45,715 nt of DNA, taken from contig JAKOVR010000137.1 in assembly GCA_029782025.1 (NCBI GenBank), positions 1 to 45,715 on the forward strand, written 5' to 3'. Numbering within the stretch: position 1 is the stretch's first letter; every line of letters begins with the position of its first letter. Under the pieces are notes generated by a model. The model saw only the letters and a list, made by a program, of their open reading frames with translations. It was not told the DNA's origin and did not search any database. A program made the translations under genes and the position numbers. This DNA is from Actinomycetes bacterium (lineage in GTDB: Bacteria > Actinomycetota > Acidimicrobiia > Acidimicrobiales > Acidimicrobilacustridaceae). Shown here one piece after another: positions 1 through 7,768 of this stretch.

Positions 1-1
1 C

Positions 2-184
2 CTCGTGGAACGGTTCTTCAACAAGGTGCTCGCCTCCAACCGAGTCCGCGTCGAGCACGGCATCGGACGCCTCAAGCAATGGCGATGCCTCACCGTCCAC
101 AAACAACGCCGAGACCTCCTCGAACGATGGCTGCCGGTGTGCTGGGCACTCACCTCGTTCCAGCAAGCCTGGCCCCGATCATGA
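2..184 (+). CDS. DDE transposase, C-terminal fragment (cut by window start)
   Basis: Sixty codons are open from the window edge to a TGA at 182-184. The peptide begins LVERFFNKVLASNRVRVEHG and continues through IGRLKQWRCL to end in FQQAWPRS. The NRVRVEHGIGRLKQWR stretch, with the last acidic residue of a DDE triad followed by an Arg/Lys-rich helix, is typical of the C-terminus of IS5-like or DDE_Tnp_4 transposases, which excise and insert their own element by RNase H-fold chemistry. The start and most of the catalytic domain lie outside the window, so it is impossible to say whether the gene is intact. The family call is moderately sure; the exact IS type is not known. Confidence 0.7.
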   Translation, partial: LVERFFNKVLASNRVRVEHGIGRLKQWRCLTVHKQRRDLLERWLPVCWALTSFQQAWPRS

Positions 185-379
185 AACTCCGCGCAGGTCT
201 AGTGCCTCCAAGGCTTACCGACCCTGGGGCGTCGGGGTATCCAGGACTGTCCGGGTAACGGTGTCAAGTGGAGTTGACCCGGCTTCTTGGGCGCCTGATC
301 CTGGGAGTTGTTCCAGGAGAAGGAGGCCCGGATGGGTCGTTCAAGCAGTCCCGATTCGTACGGGTTCGGGTCGCGGGGG
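185..379. other. Intergenic stretch, possible insertion-sequence remnant
   Basis: No gene is visible between the transposase stop and the end of the HNH gene. The sequence includes TGTCAAGTGGAGTTGACCCG at about 261-280 and, further on, a purine-rich AGGAGAAGGAGG stretch followed by ATGGGTCGTTCAAGC. By recollection this order resembles the left end and first codons of IS3-type orfA genes, whose products often begin MGRSS. The frame then runs into sequence with no transposase character. An IS scar is therefore possible but not shown. Confidence 0.25.
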
Positions 380-1633
380 TCAGGGTGGTGCGGGGCCGGC
401 TCGGGGTGGGGGTGGGTGGGTGCCGTGGTGTTGGGAGTGGCGTTGGGTGCCGTTGGGGCTGGTGAAGATGAATCGGCCGTTTCCGGTGGGGGTGAGGGTC
501 CAGCCGGGGGCGTGGGCGACGCGGCGGTGGTGGTGGCGGCAGAGGAGCGCCATGTTGTTCTCGTCGGTGCATCCGCCGTGTTCCCAGTGTTCGATGTGAT
601 GCGCATCGCACCATGAAGGTGGGGCGGTGCAGCCGGGGAAGATGCACCCCCCGTCGCGGATGGCGAGGGCGATGCGCAGGGTGCGGGTGGCGTAGCGGCG
701 GCTGCGGCCGTAGGCGAGGGGGACACCATTCTTGTTGAGGGTGACGCGGGCCCAGGCGGCGTCGCAGGCCAGCAGGGAAGCGGAGCGGTCGTCGACCAAT
801 GCGCGGTCGAGGGTGGTGACGCTCAGGTCTTCTTCGTTGATGAGGAGGATGGCTTCGCTGCGGGGTTGTTCGTTGTGGTGGCCGTCGCTGGGGGTGTGGG
901 CGGCGCCGTGGCGGATCAGGTCGATGAGCGCTTCGGCCATGATCACCGAGCGGCTGGGGATGGGGAGGTCGGAGAATTCGGCGTTGTCGCGGGCGTAGGT
1001 GTGGAAGAGGGTGTCGGCGCGGTCGTTGAGGAGGGTGGTGAGGGTGACGGCGTGGTCGCCGGTGAGGGTGCCGTGGATCTGGACGACCCCGTCGAGCAAC
1101 GGATCGACCGTGAGCCGGTTCCGGTCGGACTCGCGGGCCGGGTCGTGGCCGCCGTCTTGGTCGAGCAGGTCGGCGGCGCCGTGGACGTCGCGGCGCCACA
1201 CGTCGAACACGGTGCCTTCCGCGGCGTCGACCAACTGGGGGACGATCGCAGCGAACTCCTCCGCGATCCGGGGGTTGGCGGCGATGGACAGGACCGCAGC
1301 GTGGTGTTCGCTGATCCGGCCGTCGATCATGGCGTCGGCGACGCCGGGGAGGCACCGGCGGAGCTTGACCGCGGTGCGGACCTTCCCGCGGGCGATCTTG
1401 GGGGGCAGGTGGGCTTCGCGTGCGAGCCAGGTGCCGGTGGGCAGGGCGTGTTCGATCTCGGTGGTGCCCCGAAGCTCGAGCTCGGCCAGGACCCCGGCTT
1501 GGGCGGCGGCGATCGCGGCGGTGGCGTGCTCGTAGCCCACGGCGAGGCGCTGCAGTTCGGCGTCGGTGCACAGGGCGGGATCGGCACCGGCGGCCTTGCG
1601 GCACCGCTCGAGCAGATCCACCAGATCGTCCAT
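380..1633 (-). CDS. DUF222 / HNH endonuclease-signature protein (13E12 family)
   Basis: This 417-residue protein has the layout of the actinobacterial DUF222-HNH (13E12 repeat) family. A helical DUF222 region occupies about residues 20-290 and a C-terminal HNH nuclease motif about 325-375. Visible metal and catalytic candidates are Cys330, Cys335, His345-His346 (AHHIEHW), Asn359-Asn360 and Cys365 with the HHH at 367-369, consistent with a zinc-stabilised HNH fold that cuts DNA. The family is multicopy in many Actinomycetota and its biological role is unsettled; links to mobile DNA are suspected. The C-terminus is a low-complexity Pro/His tail (HPPPPRAGPAPP) abutting the possible IS remnant, so the last residues may have been altered. 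It is transcribed alone, away from the palindrome at 1709-1756. Confidence 0.85.
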   Translation of the reverse strand: MDDLVDLLERCRKAAGADPALCTDAELQRLAVGYEHATAAIAAAQAGVLAELELRGTTEIEHALPTGTWLAREAHLPPKIARGKVRTAVKLRRCLPGVADAMIDGRISEHHAAVLSIAANPRIAEEFAAIVPQLVDAAEGTVFDVWRRDVHGAADLLDQDGGHDPARESDRNRLTVDPLLDGVVQIHGTLTGDHAVTLTTLLNDRADTLFHTYARDNAEFSDLPIPSRSVIMAEALIDLIRHGAAHTPSDGHHNEQPRSEAILLINEEDLSVTTLDRALVDDRSASLLACDAAWARVTLNKNGVPLAYGRSRRYATRTLRIALAIRDGGCIFPGCTAPPSWCDAHHIEHWEHGGCTDENNMALLCRHHHRRVAHAPGWTLTPTGNGRFIFTSPNGTQRHSQHHGTHPPPPRAGPAPP

Positions 1634-1708
1634 ACCTCACAGGATACGAACCCCCTGTGACAGGAAAGCGGGTACGAACAAAAGATCGTAGACCTTTCTC
1701 CGGAAATG

Positions 1709-1756
1709 CCCGTGGGTGCGAATTGTTCGCATGCGCGAACAATTCGCACCCACGGG
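1709..1756. repeat. Perfect 48-bp palindrome (22-nt arms)
   Basis: Positions 1709-1730 are the exact reverse complement of 1735-1756, and the four central bases ATGC are themselves palindromic, so all 48 bp are self-complementary. The outer arm carries TGGGTGCG / CGCACCCA, as does the hairpin at 33300-33346. It lies 35 nt downstream of the stop of the minus-strand gene at 1791 and upstream of the HNH gene start at 1633. A U-tract-free (I-shaped) terminator or a REP-like element fits this place. Confidence 0.85.
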
Positions 1757-1790
1757 AGAGAGGGGCAATCGCGCTCGATGTCGGATGGCG

Positions 1791-2036
1791 CTACGAGGGC
1801 CAGTCGACCGGCGCTTCCATCAGCTCCCGGGCGTCGGCGAGATCGGCTCGACGCACGTAGACGGAGTTGTCGTCGAGGAACGGCCGCGCGCCAGCCGCAG
1901 GTCCCTGCACCACCGGGATCCCGTAGGAGCGGAGCAGCGCCGTGATGGTGTCACACTCGAATCGCGACGACGCCACGGTGAGCAGCACCGGAACCCTGCT
2001 CTCGGCACCGGGATCGAGGTCGGGCTCGTCGTCCAT
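1791..2036 (-). CDS. Small DUF2007-like protein
   Basis: An 81-residue protein read from ATG at 2036 (MDDEPDLDPGAESRVPVLLT). The core VPVLLTVASSRFECDTITAL, then LRSYGIPVV and the end VYVRRADLADARELMEAP, fit the small DUF2007 family of putative signal-transducing proteins. Those have a ferredoxin-like fold and no established activity. The frame stays open upstream to ATG 2120 and TTG 2129, but the added residues are Arg/Thr-rich and would overlap the divergent gene, so I prefer 2036. The 48-bp palindrome follows its stop. Family assignment is from pattern memory; function is unknown. Confidence 0.65.
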   Translation of the reverse strand: MDDEPDLDPGAESRVPVLLTVASSRFECDTITALLRSYGIPVVQGPAAGARPFLDDNSVYVRRADLADARELMEAPVDWPS

Positions 2037-2143
2037 GGTGAGAGTGTCCCACGGCCGACCGGTGATCATCCGCTCCGACCTGACCGCGCAGGTCGCCCGT
2101 CCCACCGTGACCGTCGCCATTGGTTCCAATAGGCTCGCGTGGC

Positions 2144-3268
2144 GTGCCGGGTGGAGACAACGGTGACGACAAGTGGGCGGCCGTGTTCGACGACGACTTC
2201 GCCGCGGGCGGTCCGGTCGAGCTGAGCGCGGACGAGCGTCAACGCCAGGCGGATCGTGCGAGGGCAGCGCACCGGAAGCGCCTGCGCAAGGAACGGCGCC
2301 GCGCCGGCCGCCCCAAGCGCATCAAGTTCGCCGGCGCGGTCGCCGCGCTCGCCGCCGCCGTCGTCGCCGGCTTCGGCCTGTCGGGCCGCGGACCGCTGTC
2401 GGCGTTGCAGTCGGTCAACGAAGGCGCAACGGGGACCACATCGCTCGGCGTCGGGACGACCAGCACGACGGAGTCGAGGTTGAGCCTTCGTGACTTCCGA
2501 ACGGGCGACTGCGTCATCTGGGACGAGGGTGACAACCGCTACGAGCATGCGACCTCGATCGTGCCCTGCGATGAGCCCCACTACATCGAGATCGGGGCCG
2601 TCAAGCGGATCACGGATGGACCCGACCACGTGCCGACCGTGGACGAGTGGCGCGCGATCGTCAAGAAGGAGTGCGAGGCCGACATCGAGTCGTGGCTGGG
2701 GACGCGGTTCGACCCCATGGGCAGGTTCCGGCTCGGGGCGCTGCAGCCGACGACCGACGGATGGCTCGCCGGGGACCGGACGCTGTGGTGCGGTGTCGAG
2801 GCGAATCCGTCCTCGCCCCTTCCGCTCGAAGCGTCCGTTCCCTTCACCGGCGAGGTTCGCGGCGCCCCGCAGGCACTGGTCCTTCCCGTTGGCACGTGCG
2901 TCTCGACCACGGGCCCCTTCGTGGTGGACTGCACCGCGCCCCACGACAGCGAGATCACCGGCTCCGTGGACCTGACGGGGCGGGTCGCCACCCCTCCCCC
3001 CGCGGCGGACAGGCGCGCGTGGTCGGAGCTCGTCAGCGCGGACTGCACCCGGTTGGCCACGGACTACCTCGGGCATCCGCCCGTGGATCCGATCGTCATG
3101 GTCTGGTTCGCGATCGACCCGGTGAGCTGGGACCTCGGCAACCACTCGGCGCGGTGCGGCGTCTCCCACTTCACCGCCGGTCGCCCCGACACGGTCACCG
3201 GTCCCATCCGGGCCGCCGGCGAGTCCGGCCAGTCGCCGACGTCAGGCACAACGGCGACCGGCGGATAA
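2144..3268 (+). CDS. Membrane-anchored septum formation (Septum_form) family protein
   Basis: Read from GTG 2144 (VPGGDNGDD), about 374 residues; the frame also opens at TTG 2120. A charged cytoplasmic N-terminus rich in Arg/Lys (about residues 30-60) precedes one membrane helix (IKFAGAVAALAAAVVAGFGL, about 62-81). The outside part holds two related blocks: FRTGDCVIWDE to CDEPHYIEIG, and LPVGTCVSTTG to CTAPHDSEITG. The GxCV ... V-x-C-xx-PHxxE pattern is the hallmark of the actinobacterial Septum_form domain, here apparently twice. Paired cysteines suggest extracytoplasmic disulfides, which the DsbB/TlpA-like pair in this window could help form. A role near the division septum is inferred from the family name only. 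It diverges from the DUF2007-like gene with about 107 bp between starts. Confidence 0.75.
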   Translation: MPGGDNGDDKWAAVFDDDFAAGGPVELSADERQRQADRARAAHRKRLRKERRRAGRPKRIKFAGAVAALAAAVVAGFGLSGRGPLSALQSVNEGATGTTSLGVGTTSTTESRLSLRDFRTGDCVIWDEGDNRYEHATSIVPCDEPHYIEIGAVKRITDGPDHVPTVDEWRAIVKKECEADIESWLGTRFDPMGRFRLGALQPTTDGWLAGDRTLWCGVEANPSSPLPLEASVPFTGEVRGAPQALVLPVGTCVSTTGPFVVDCTAPHDSEITGSVDLTGRVATPPPAADRRAWSELVSADCTRLATDYLGHPPVDPIVMVWFAIDPVSWDLGNHSARCGVSHFTAGRPDTVTGPIRAAGESGQSPTSGTTATGG

Positions 3269-3308
3269 CCGCTCGGGCCGTCGGCCGATGGCGTGGCAGC
3301 ATCGACGG

Positions 3309-4625
3309 ATGCGCGGCGCTCTGAGATCTTCACGCGCCTTCCGCTTCCTGATGATCGCCGAACTGGTGAGCCGGAGCGGTTCGGCCGCCAGCTTCATCGC
3401 GGTGTGGGCCATCGGGGTCTACGAGTTCGACCTCGGCGCCGGGGCGCTCGCCGTCCTGGCCCTGTGCAACACCGTGCCCCGGGTCGTGTCCAGCATCGTG
3501 GCCGGCCGGATGGTCGACCGCTTCGACCCCCGGCGCGTCCTGATCGTGGCCAACGTGGTGGGCGCGGTCGGGAGCCTGCTCCAGTTCGCCAGCCCGTCGC
3601 CGGTGCTCCTCGGGCTCGCCAGCATGGTCGCCGGCGTCGGCTTCGGTGCGTTCATGCCCGCCATCGGGTCCATCACCCCGCGCCTCGTCGACGACGACCA
3701 TCTGCTCCCCGCCAACGCCGCCCTCGAGCTCACCTGGCAGATCGGCTTCATCGTCGGCCCGCTGGCGGGGGCGCTCGCCATCGCCGTGGGCGGAACCCGG
3801 GCCCCGCTCCTGTTCGACGCGGCATCCTTCGTGGTGGCCATCGCCTGCCTCGCTGCTGTCCGCCTCACGGCCGGGGCAACGGAACGAGGGCCGGTCGGAG
3901 CGGCCGACGGCAAAGCGGTCGACCCGGTGCCGGTCGACTCGGTGCCGGCCGACGGGCCGGTCGACTCGCCGCTAGCGGCGGACGCCGAGGAGCACGGCGG
4001 GTTCCGAGGGGGGCTCCGCTACACGTGGGCCAACCCCTTGGCCCGCTACGTCCTCGTGCTGAACACGGGGATGTGGATCGGCATCAGCTTCTTCATCGTG
4101 CTGGAGCCGCTGTACGTGGCCCGGGTCCTCGAGGCCGACGCCGTGGTGCTGGGCCTGCTCCAGACCGCGTTCGGGACGGGCGCGATCGTCGGCGCCGCCG
4201 TCGCCGCCCGGCTCCACCGCCATCTCGAGCCCCGCGCCCTCGGCGCCACCCTGGCCCTCGCCGGCGTGGGGATGGTGGGCTACACCGTCACCCGCTCCGT
4301 CGTCCTGGCCGCCGTCGGGGTAGGGGTGTGGGGCGCCGGGCTCGGCCTGTGGGCGCCGCTGGCCCGCACGATGATCCACCGCGCCGTGCCGGTCTCGCAC
4401 CACGGGCGGGTCAACGGGGTCATGTCGAGCCTCCAGAGCGGGCTCGAGGTCGCCCCGGTCCTGGCCGCCGGGCCGTTGGCCGACGCCATCGGGGTCCAGG
4501 CCACCCTGATCGGCGCCGGGGTCAGCACGCTGGCGCTGAGCGCCTGGGGGATGCTCCACCGGGAGGAGCGGGGCCCGGAGCAGGCCGAATCGGCCCTCGC
4601 CGTGCCGGCGGGGTCGCGCCGATAG
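3309..4625 (+). CDS. MFS transporter (MFS_3 / exporter-like)
   Basis: Read from ATG 3309 (MRGALRSSRAF), 438 residues, with about 12 hydrophobic segments and the MFS loop motif GRMVDRFDPRRVL after the second segment. The general shape (SGSAASFIAVWAIGVYEF at the N-terminus, ALELTWQIGFIVGPLAGAL in helix 5) resembles the enterobactin-exporter-like MFS_3 group, which exports small molecules by proton antiport. The substrate cannot be told. The central cytoplasmic loop carries a Pro/Asp/Val-rich, imperfectly repeated insert (VDPVPVDSVPADGPVDSP, about residues 201-218). The frame is also open from 3288, but ATG 3309 has a CAGCAT hexamer ending 6 nt before it, as in many genes here. It lies 40 bp after the Septum_form gene. 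Confidence 0.8.
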   Translation: MRGALRSSRAFRFLMIAELVSRSGSAASFIAVWAIGVYEFDLGAGALAVLALCNTVPRVVSSIVAGRMVDRFDPRRVLIVANVVGAVGSLLQFASPSPVLLGLASMVAGVGFGAFMPAIGSITPRLVDDDHLLPANAALELTWQIGFIVGPLAGALAIAVGGTRAPLLFDAASFVVAIACLAAVRLTAGATERGPVGAADGKAVDPVPVDSVPADGPVDSPLAADAEEHGGFRGGLRYTWANPLARYVLVLNTGMWIGISFFIVLEPLYVARVLEADAVVLGLLQTAFGTGAIVGAAVAARLHRHLEPRALGATLALAGVGMVGYTVTRSVVLAAVGVGVWGAGLGLWAPLARTMIHRAVPVSHHGRVNGVMSSLQSGLEVAPVLAAGPLADAIGVQATLIGAGVSTLALSAWGMLHREERGPEQAESALAVPAGSRR

Positions 4626-4784
4626 GCCAAAAGACCCATTTCCTGTCCCTCGGCCGTATCGTTTCCGGCCCCTGTCCGATCACTGGTACGTACAGGTCGT
4701 CAGAGGGCGCATTGCGCCGGGCAGCGCTGACGATGCGAGGACGGCCCGCCGCCGGCGGGCCCGGAGCACACCGAGGTCGGGAGC
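4626..4784. promoter_or_regulatory. Leader region of the tad-like operon with two small inverted repeats
   Basis: This 159-bp gap precedes the TadE/TadE/TadG genes. It contains GGCGCATTGCGCC (4706-4718, 6-bp arms) and GCCCGCCGCCGGCGGGC (4744-4760, 7-bp arms), the latter about 25 nt before the ATG. Neither carries a T-tract. They may form RNA hairpins in the leader or bind a regulator; no convincing -35/-10 pair could be fixed. Confidence 0.35.
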
Positions 4785-5303
4785 ATGACCCAGCGAGGCA
4801 GACCGCTGCAGCCCCCTCGCCGCCGTTGCCACGGCGACGAGGGATCGGCGCTGGTGGAGTGGGCGTTGCTGATGCCGTTCGTGTCGATCGCCATCTTCGG
4901 CACGATCGATGCCGGCCGCGCCTACTCGCTGAAGAACCGGCTCACGAACATGGCCCGGGAAGGGGCGTACTACGCCCAGTGGAACCCACGGGCCGTGAAG
5001 CAGACCAACAGCGGCGGCACGGCCAACGCCCTCTGTGCCGGCAAGGCGATCGGCGTGCGTCTCAACAACGAGGATTCGGCCATGTTCAGCCAGCCGGGGT
5101 TCACCTGGTCGGTCACCGACGAGACCCTGGGCATCACGCTCGACTACTGCTACGACGCCAGCTCGGCCACCGTTGCCGTGGGTGACCGCATCCGGGTCGA
5201 CGTCAAGTGCTCGATGACCACGCTCACGCCCTTCCTGGGGCGGGCCAAGGGCTCCACGATCACGTTGACCGGCTCGGCCTGGGCGGAGGTGCAGCAGGTA
5301 TGA
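4785..5303 (+). CDS. TadE-like pseudopilin
   Basis: A 172-residue protein with the TadE signature: a basic start, then GDEGSALVEWALLMPFVSIA (G-x-A-x-VE before a hydrophobic helix, about residues 19-42) and the helix-terminal DAGRAYSLKNRLTNMAREGA. TadE-type minor pseudopilins are membrane-anchored by this N-terminal helix, processed by a prepilin peptidase and take part in Flp/Tad pilus assembly. The outer part has three Cys residues (in ALCAGK, DYCYD and VKCSM). The stop overlaps the next start as ATGA at 5300, and the third gene is coupled the same way, so these are one operon. No tad ATPase, TadB/C or prepilin peptidase is in the window, so those must be elsewhere if the system assembles a pilus. 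Confidence 0.82.
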   Translation: MTQRGRPLQPPRRRCHGDEGSALVEWALLMPFVSIAIFGTIDAGRAYSLKNRLTNMAREGAYYAQWNPRAVKQTNSGGTANALCAGKAIGVRLNNEDSAMFSQPGFTWSVTDETLGITLDYCYDASSATVAVGDRIRVDVKCSMTTLTPFLGRAKGSTITLTGSAWAEVQQV

Positions 5304-5818
5304 AGACGACCACTCGTTTCTCCTCGATGGCAGCATCCGCCGGACGGTGCCGCGGCGACCGGGGCGCGGCCCTGGCCGAAGCGGCGCTCGCCCTGCCCAT
5401 GCTCCTGACCATGGTCTTCGGCGGGATCGACTACGCCTACACCGAGCTCCAGTACTCGACCTTCGCCTCGGCCGCCCGTGACGGGTCGCGGGCGGCGATC
5501 ATCAACCCGCCGACCTCCACCGCCACGTCCGTGGCCTTCTCCGGTTCGAGCTGCACGGGTGGCGACGCCAACGCCCGGGCCGCCTGCACGGCCATCACCA
5601 AGCGCCTGGCCGGGTCCGGCAAGGCCATCACCACGATCACGTTCTCCTGCTACGGGGACGCCTACTCCACGGCGCCGGCAGTGAACTGCTCCACCGTGAA
5701 GAACGGCTACACGATCCAGACGAGCATCGTCTGGACGGTGAAGCCGTTCTCGTTCGTCGGCAAGACCTTCGTCGGCAACCGAACCGTCACCAGCACCTCC
5801 CGGATGGTGGTCCTATGA
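5300..5818 (+). CDS. TadE-like pseudopilin (second)
   Basis: Read from ATG 5300 (MKTTTRFSSM), which overlaps the previous TGA and has a GGAGG Shine-Dalgarno at about 5285-5289, 10 nt upstream. The 172-residue protein has RGAALAEAALALPMLLTMVF, the TadE-type Glu before a membrane helix, then GGIDYAYTELQYSTFASAARDG. The periplasmic part carries four Cys residues (SSCTGG, AACTAI, FSCYGD, VNCSTV). It is the same size as the preceding TadE-like protein but quite different in sequence, suggesting paired minor pseudopilins that heteromerise, as known for TadE/TadF; that is inference. Its own stop overlaps the next ATG. Confidence 0.82.
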   Translation: MKTTTRFSSMAASAGRCRGDRGAALAEAALALPMLLTMVFGGIDYAYTELQYSTFASAARDGSRAAIINPPTSTATSVAFSGSSCTGGDANARAACTAITKRLAGSGKAITTITFSCYGDAYSTAPAVNCSTVKNGYTIQTSIVWTVKPFSFVGKTFVGNRTVTSTSRMVVL

Positions 5819-7089
5819 ACACGTCCCTCCGCTTCCGCATCGTCGCCACGGCCCGCCGCCGTGCCTCCGACGATCCCGGTGTCACCACGGTCGTGGTGGC
5901 GCTCGTCCTCACGGCGCTGCTGTTCGCGGCTGCGCTGGCTATCGACGGGGGCCAGGGCTACTACACCGGCCGCCAGATGCAGAACGCGGCGGACGCCGCC
6001 GCCATCTCGGGGCTGCGTCAGCTCGTGCTCTTCAAGCAGGGCACCATCACCGACGCCACCATCATCACGTCGAGCTCGCTCAGCACGGCCAGCGCCAACA
6101 AGGCGACCACCGGCACGTGTGAGGTCGTGAACAAGACCCTCACCGTGCTCGGGACCTGCGATGCCCAGGCGTCGAACGCCGCCGCCGTGGGCATCAAGTA
6201 CACGGCCTCGACCAACAGCGTGAACAACTTCGGCCCCGCCGCCGGGTCGGCGGCCCAGTTCGGCGTCAGCCGCACGTCCACGATCATCGTGACGCCCCCC
6301 ACCCTGAAGACGCCGTTCGCCGTCTGCAGCGGCACCCAGCTCAACACCCTGAACGGGGGCACGAACTACAACCCCGGAACGGCGGCCGATGCGCAGCTCC
6401 CGGCGCTGCTCCTCACCCGGTACATCCCGACCCCGAACCAGAACCCGCCGGCGGCCAACACCGTGTGGACGACCTCGACCATCGCGGCCAACTCGGCGAC
6501 GAGCAGCTGGTACCCGCTCGTGCCCGAGCTCAACCCTCCCGCCGGTAACGACCTCAACACCCTCATGACGAACTTCCCGATGTGGGTGGCCGGCGAGACC
6601 ACGCCGCGGTTCAAGGCGAACCCAGCGGCCATCGGCAAGACCTACTGGGTCCACGGCCCGGCCGGCAACAGCTCGAACTTCGCCGGCTGCGGCCGCGGGT
6701 CTTCCAACTGGAAGGGGCTGATCGATCCGACGGTGCCCATCAGCCTCCCCGGGGAGACGGCGCCCGACAACGGCACCAAGGCCGGACCGGTCACCCAGGA
6801 GCTCACCTCGGGCGGCGCCTGCCAGACCGGCCAGCTCTACGTCGGCTGCAAGCTCATCGTGCCCCTCTGCCCCGGGTCGAACGGTGACAATGGTGGGGGC
6901 AACGGCATCGGCGGCTTTGACTTGTACTGCACCAACTGGGGAACGTTCAGCCTGATGGGCTGGACCGCGAACGAACACTGGCTGAAGTTCGTCGGTCCCT
7001 CCAACTTCATCGCCACCGGCTCGGGTTCCGGAGGCGGGTCGGGGACGATCGACTGGAGCGGCTCTCTCGTGTTCGACCAGGTCGCCTAG
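5815..7089 (+). CDS. TadG-like pilus-assembly protein (Tad_N domain)
   Basis: A 424-residue protein whose N-terminus (DDPGVTTVVVALVLTALLFA, then ALAIDGGQGYYTGRQMQNAADAAAISGLR) is the Tad_N/TadG signature. It has a membrane helix, then an Asp-Gly and Q-x-AADAAALAG motif. TadG proteins sit in the cytoplasmic membrane with a large outer domain and help anchor the Tad secretion/pilus system. The long extracytoplasmic part is Asn/Thr/Pro-rich with several Cys pairs and ends in a Gly/Ser linker (GSGSGGGSG) before DWSGSLVFDQVA. No VWA domain could be recognised. The ATG overlaps the preceding TGA by 4 bases, so it is translationally coupled to the two TadE-like genes. Confidence 0.78.
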   Translation: MNTSLRFRIVATARRRASDDPGVTTVVVALVLTALLFAAALAIDGGQGYYTGRQMQNAADAAAISGLRQLVLFKQGTITDATIITSSSLSTASANKATTGTCEVVNKTLTVLGTCDAQASNAAAVGIKYTASTNSVNNFGPAAGSAAQFGVSRTSTIIVTPPTLKTPFAVCSGTQLNTLNGGTNYNPGTAADAQLPALLLTRYIPTPNQNPPAANTVWTTSTIAANSATSSWYPLVPELNPPAGNDLNTLMTNFPMWVAGETTPRFKANPAAIGKTYWVHGPAGNSSNFAGCGRGSSNWKGLIDPTVPISLPGETAPDNGTKAGPVTQELTSGGACQTGQLYVGCKLIVPLCPGSNGDNGGGNGIGGFDLYCTNWGTFSLMGWTANEHWLKFVGPSNFIATGSGSGGGSGTIDWSGSLVFDQVA

Positions 7090-7112
7090 CCGGTCACGGC
7101 CGGAACCGTCCC

Positions 7113-7688
7113 GTGTACGCCGACTTCCTCCCGGTCTGCCAGCTCGGTGACGAGCACGTCGTCGACGGCTTCGACTGCGGCGTGCTCGAGCTCGACCGCT
7201 GGCTGCGGCGGATGGCCAAGGCGGCGGGCACGATCGGTACCGGCACCACGTTCGTCCTCGCCTCGGCCGAGCCCGTCGCTGACGAGCCCGTCGCTGACGA
7301 GCCCGTCTTCGATGGGCCCGCCGCTGACGGGCCGGCTGGGCTGGCCGTCCTCGGCTACTACACCCTGGCCGTGCGGGCGGTGGAGCAGGACCTGCGATCG
7401 CGGGTGGTGACCGACGTGCTGGCCTCGTCGGTGTCGGTCATCCAGCTCGTGCGGCTGGCGGTGCACTGCGACGCCCAAGGCGTCGGGCTCGGGGGCGAGC
7501 TCTTGGTCGAGGCGCTCGGCCGGGCCGTGCGGGCCGCCGACGCCATCGGGGCGCGGGCGGTGGTGGTCGAGGCCACCGACGAGCCGGCCTACCGGTTCTA
7601 CGAGCACTTCGGGTTCGAGCCGCTCGACGGTATGCGCCTCTTCCAGCGCATCGACGTGCTCCGCGCTGCGCTCGACCCTGCGGCCTGA
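7113..7688 (+). CDS. GNAT acetyltransferase, TacT-toxin-like
   Basis: A 191-residue protein from GTG 7113. It follows the TacT/AtaT-type GNAT layout: FDCGVLELDRWLRR near residue 20, GTTFV at 44-48, VLGYYTLA at 79-86, the acetyl-CoA loop QGVGLGGELL at 122-131, and DEPAYRFYEHFGFEPL with Tyr163 matching the usual catalytic Tyr. TacT toxins acetylate aminoacyl-tRNA and are normally preceded by a DUF1778 (RHH) antitoxin gene; upstream here is only the end of the TadG gene, 23 bp away. Residues 53-75 are an acidic proline repeat (EPVADEPVADEPVFDGPAAD) encoded by near-identical short DNA repeats, inserted between strands. It could therefore be an orphan toxin or an ordinary GNAT enzyme. Confidence 0.78.
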   Translation: MYADFLPVCQLGDEHVVDGFDCGVLELDRWLRRMAKAAGTIGTGTTFVLASAEPVADEPVADEPVFDGPAADGPAGLAVLGYYTLAVRAVEQDLRSRVVTDVLASSVSVIQLVRLAVHCDAQGVGLGGELLVEALGRAVRAADAIGARAVVVEATDEPAYRFYEHFGFEPLDGMRLFQRIDVLRAALDPAA

Positions 7689-7715
7689 GCCTGCGGCCTG
7701 AGCCTGCGGCCTGCG
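7677..7715. repeat. 13-bp tandem repeat, three copies, spanning a stop codon
   Basis: CCTGCGGCCTGAG occurs at 7677-7689 and 7690-7702, with a third copy differing at one base (CCTGCGGCCTGCG) at 7703-7715. The stop codon of the GNAT gene lies in the first copy. Replication slippage is the simplest origin; each extra copy would leave the protein unchanged. Confidence 0.9.
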
Positions 7716-7768
7716 CCGGACTGCGGCCGGCGCCGGACCGCTCGGTCGCTGGTCAGGGCGTCGGCCGG

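Noticed and set aside
4744..4760. Riboswitch in the tad leader.
   Set aside because: A single 7-bp GC stem with no conserved aptamer elements.
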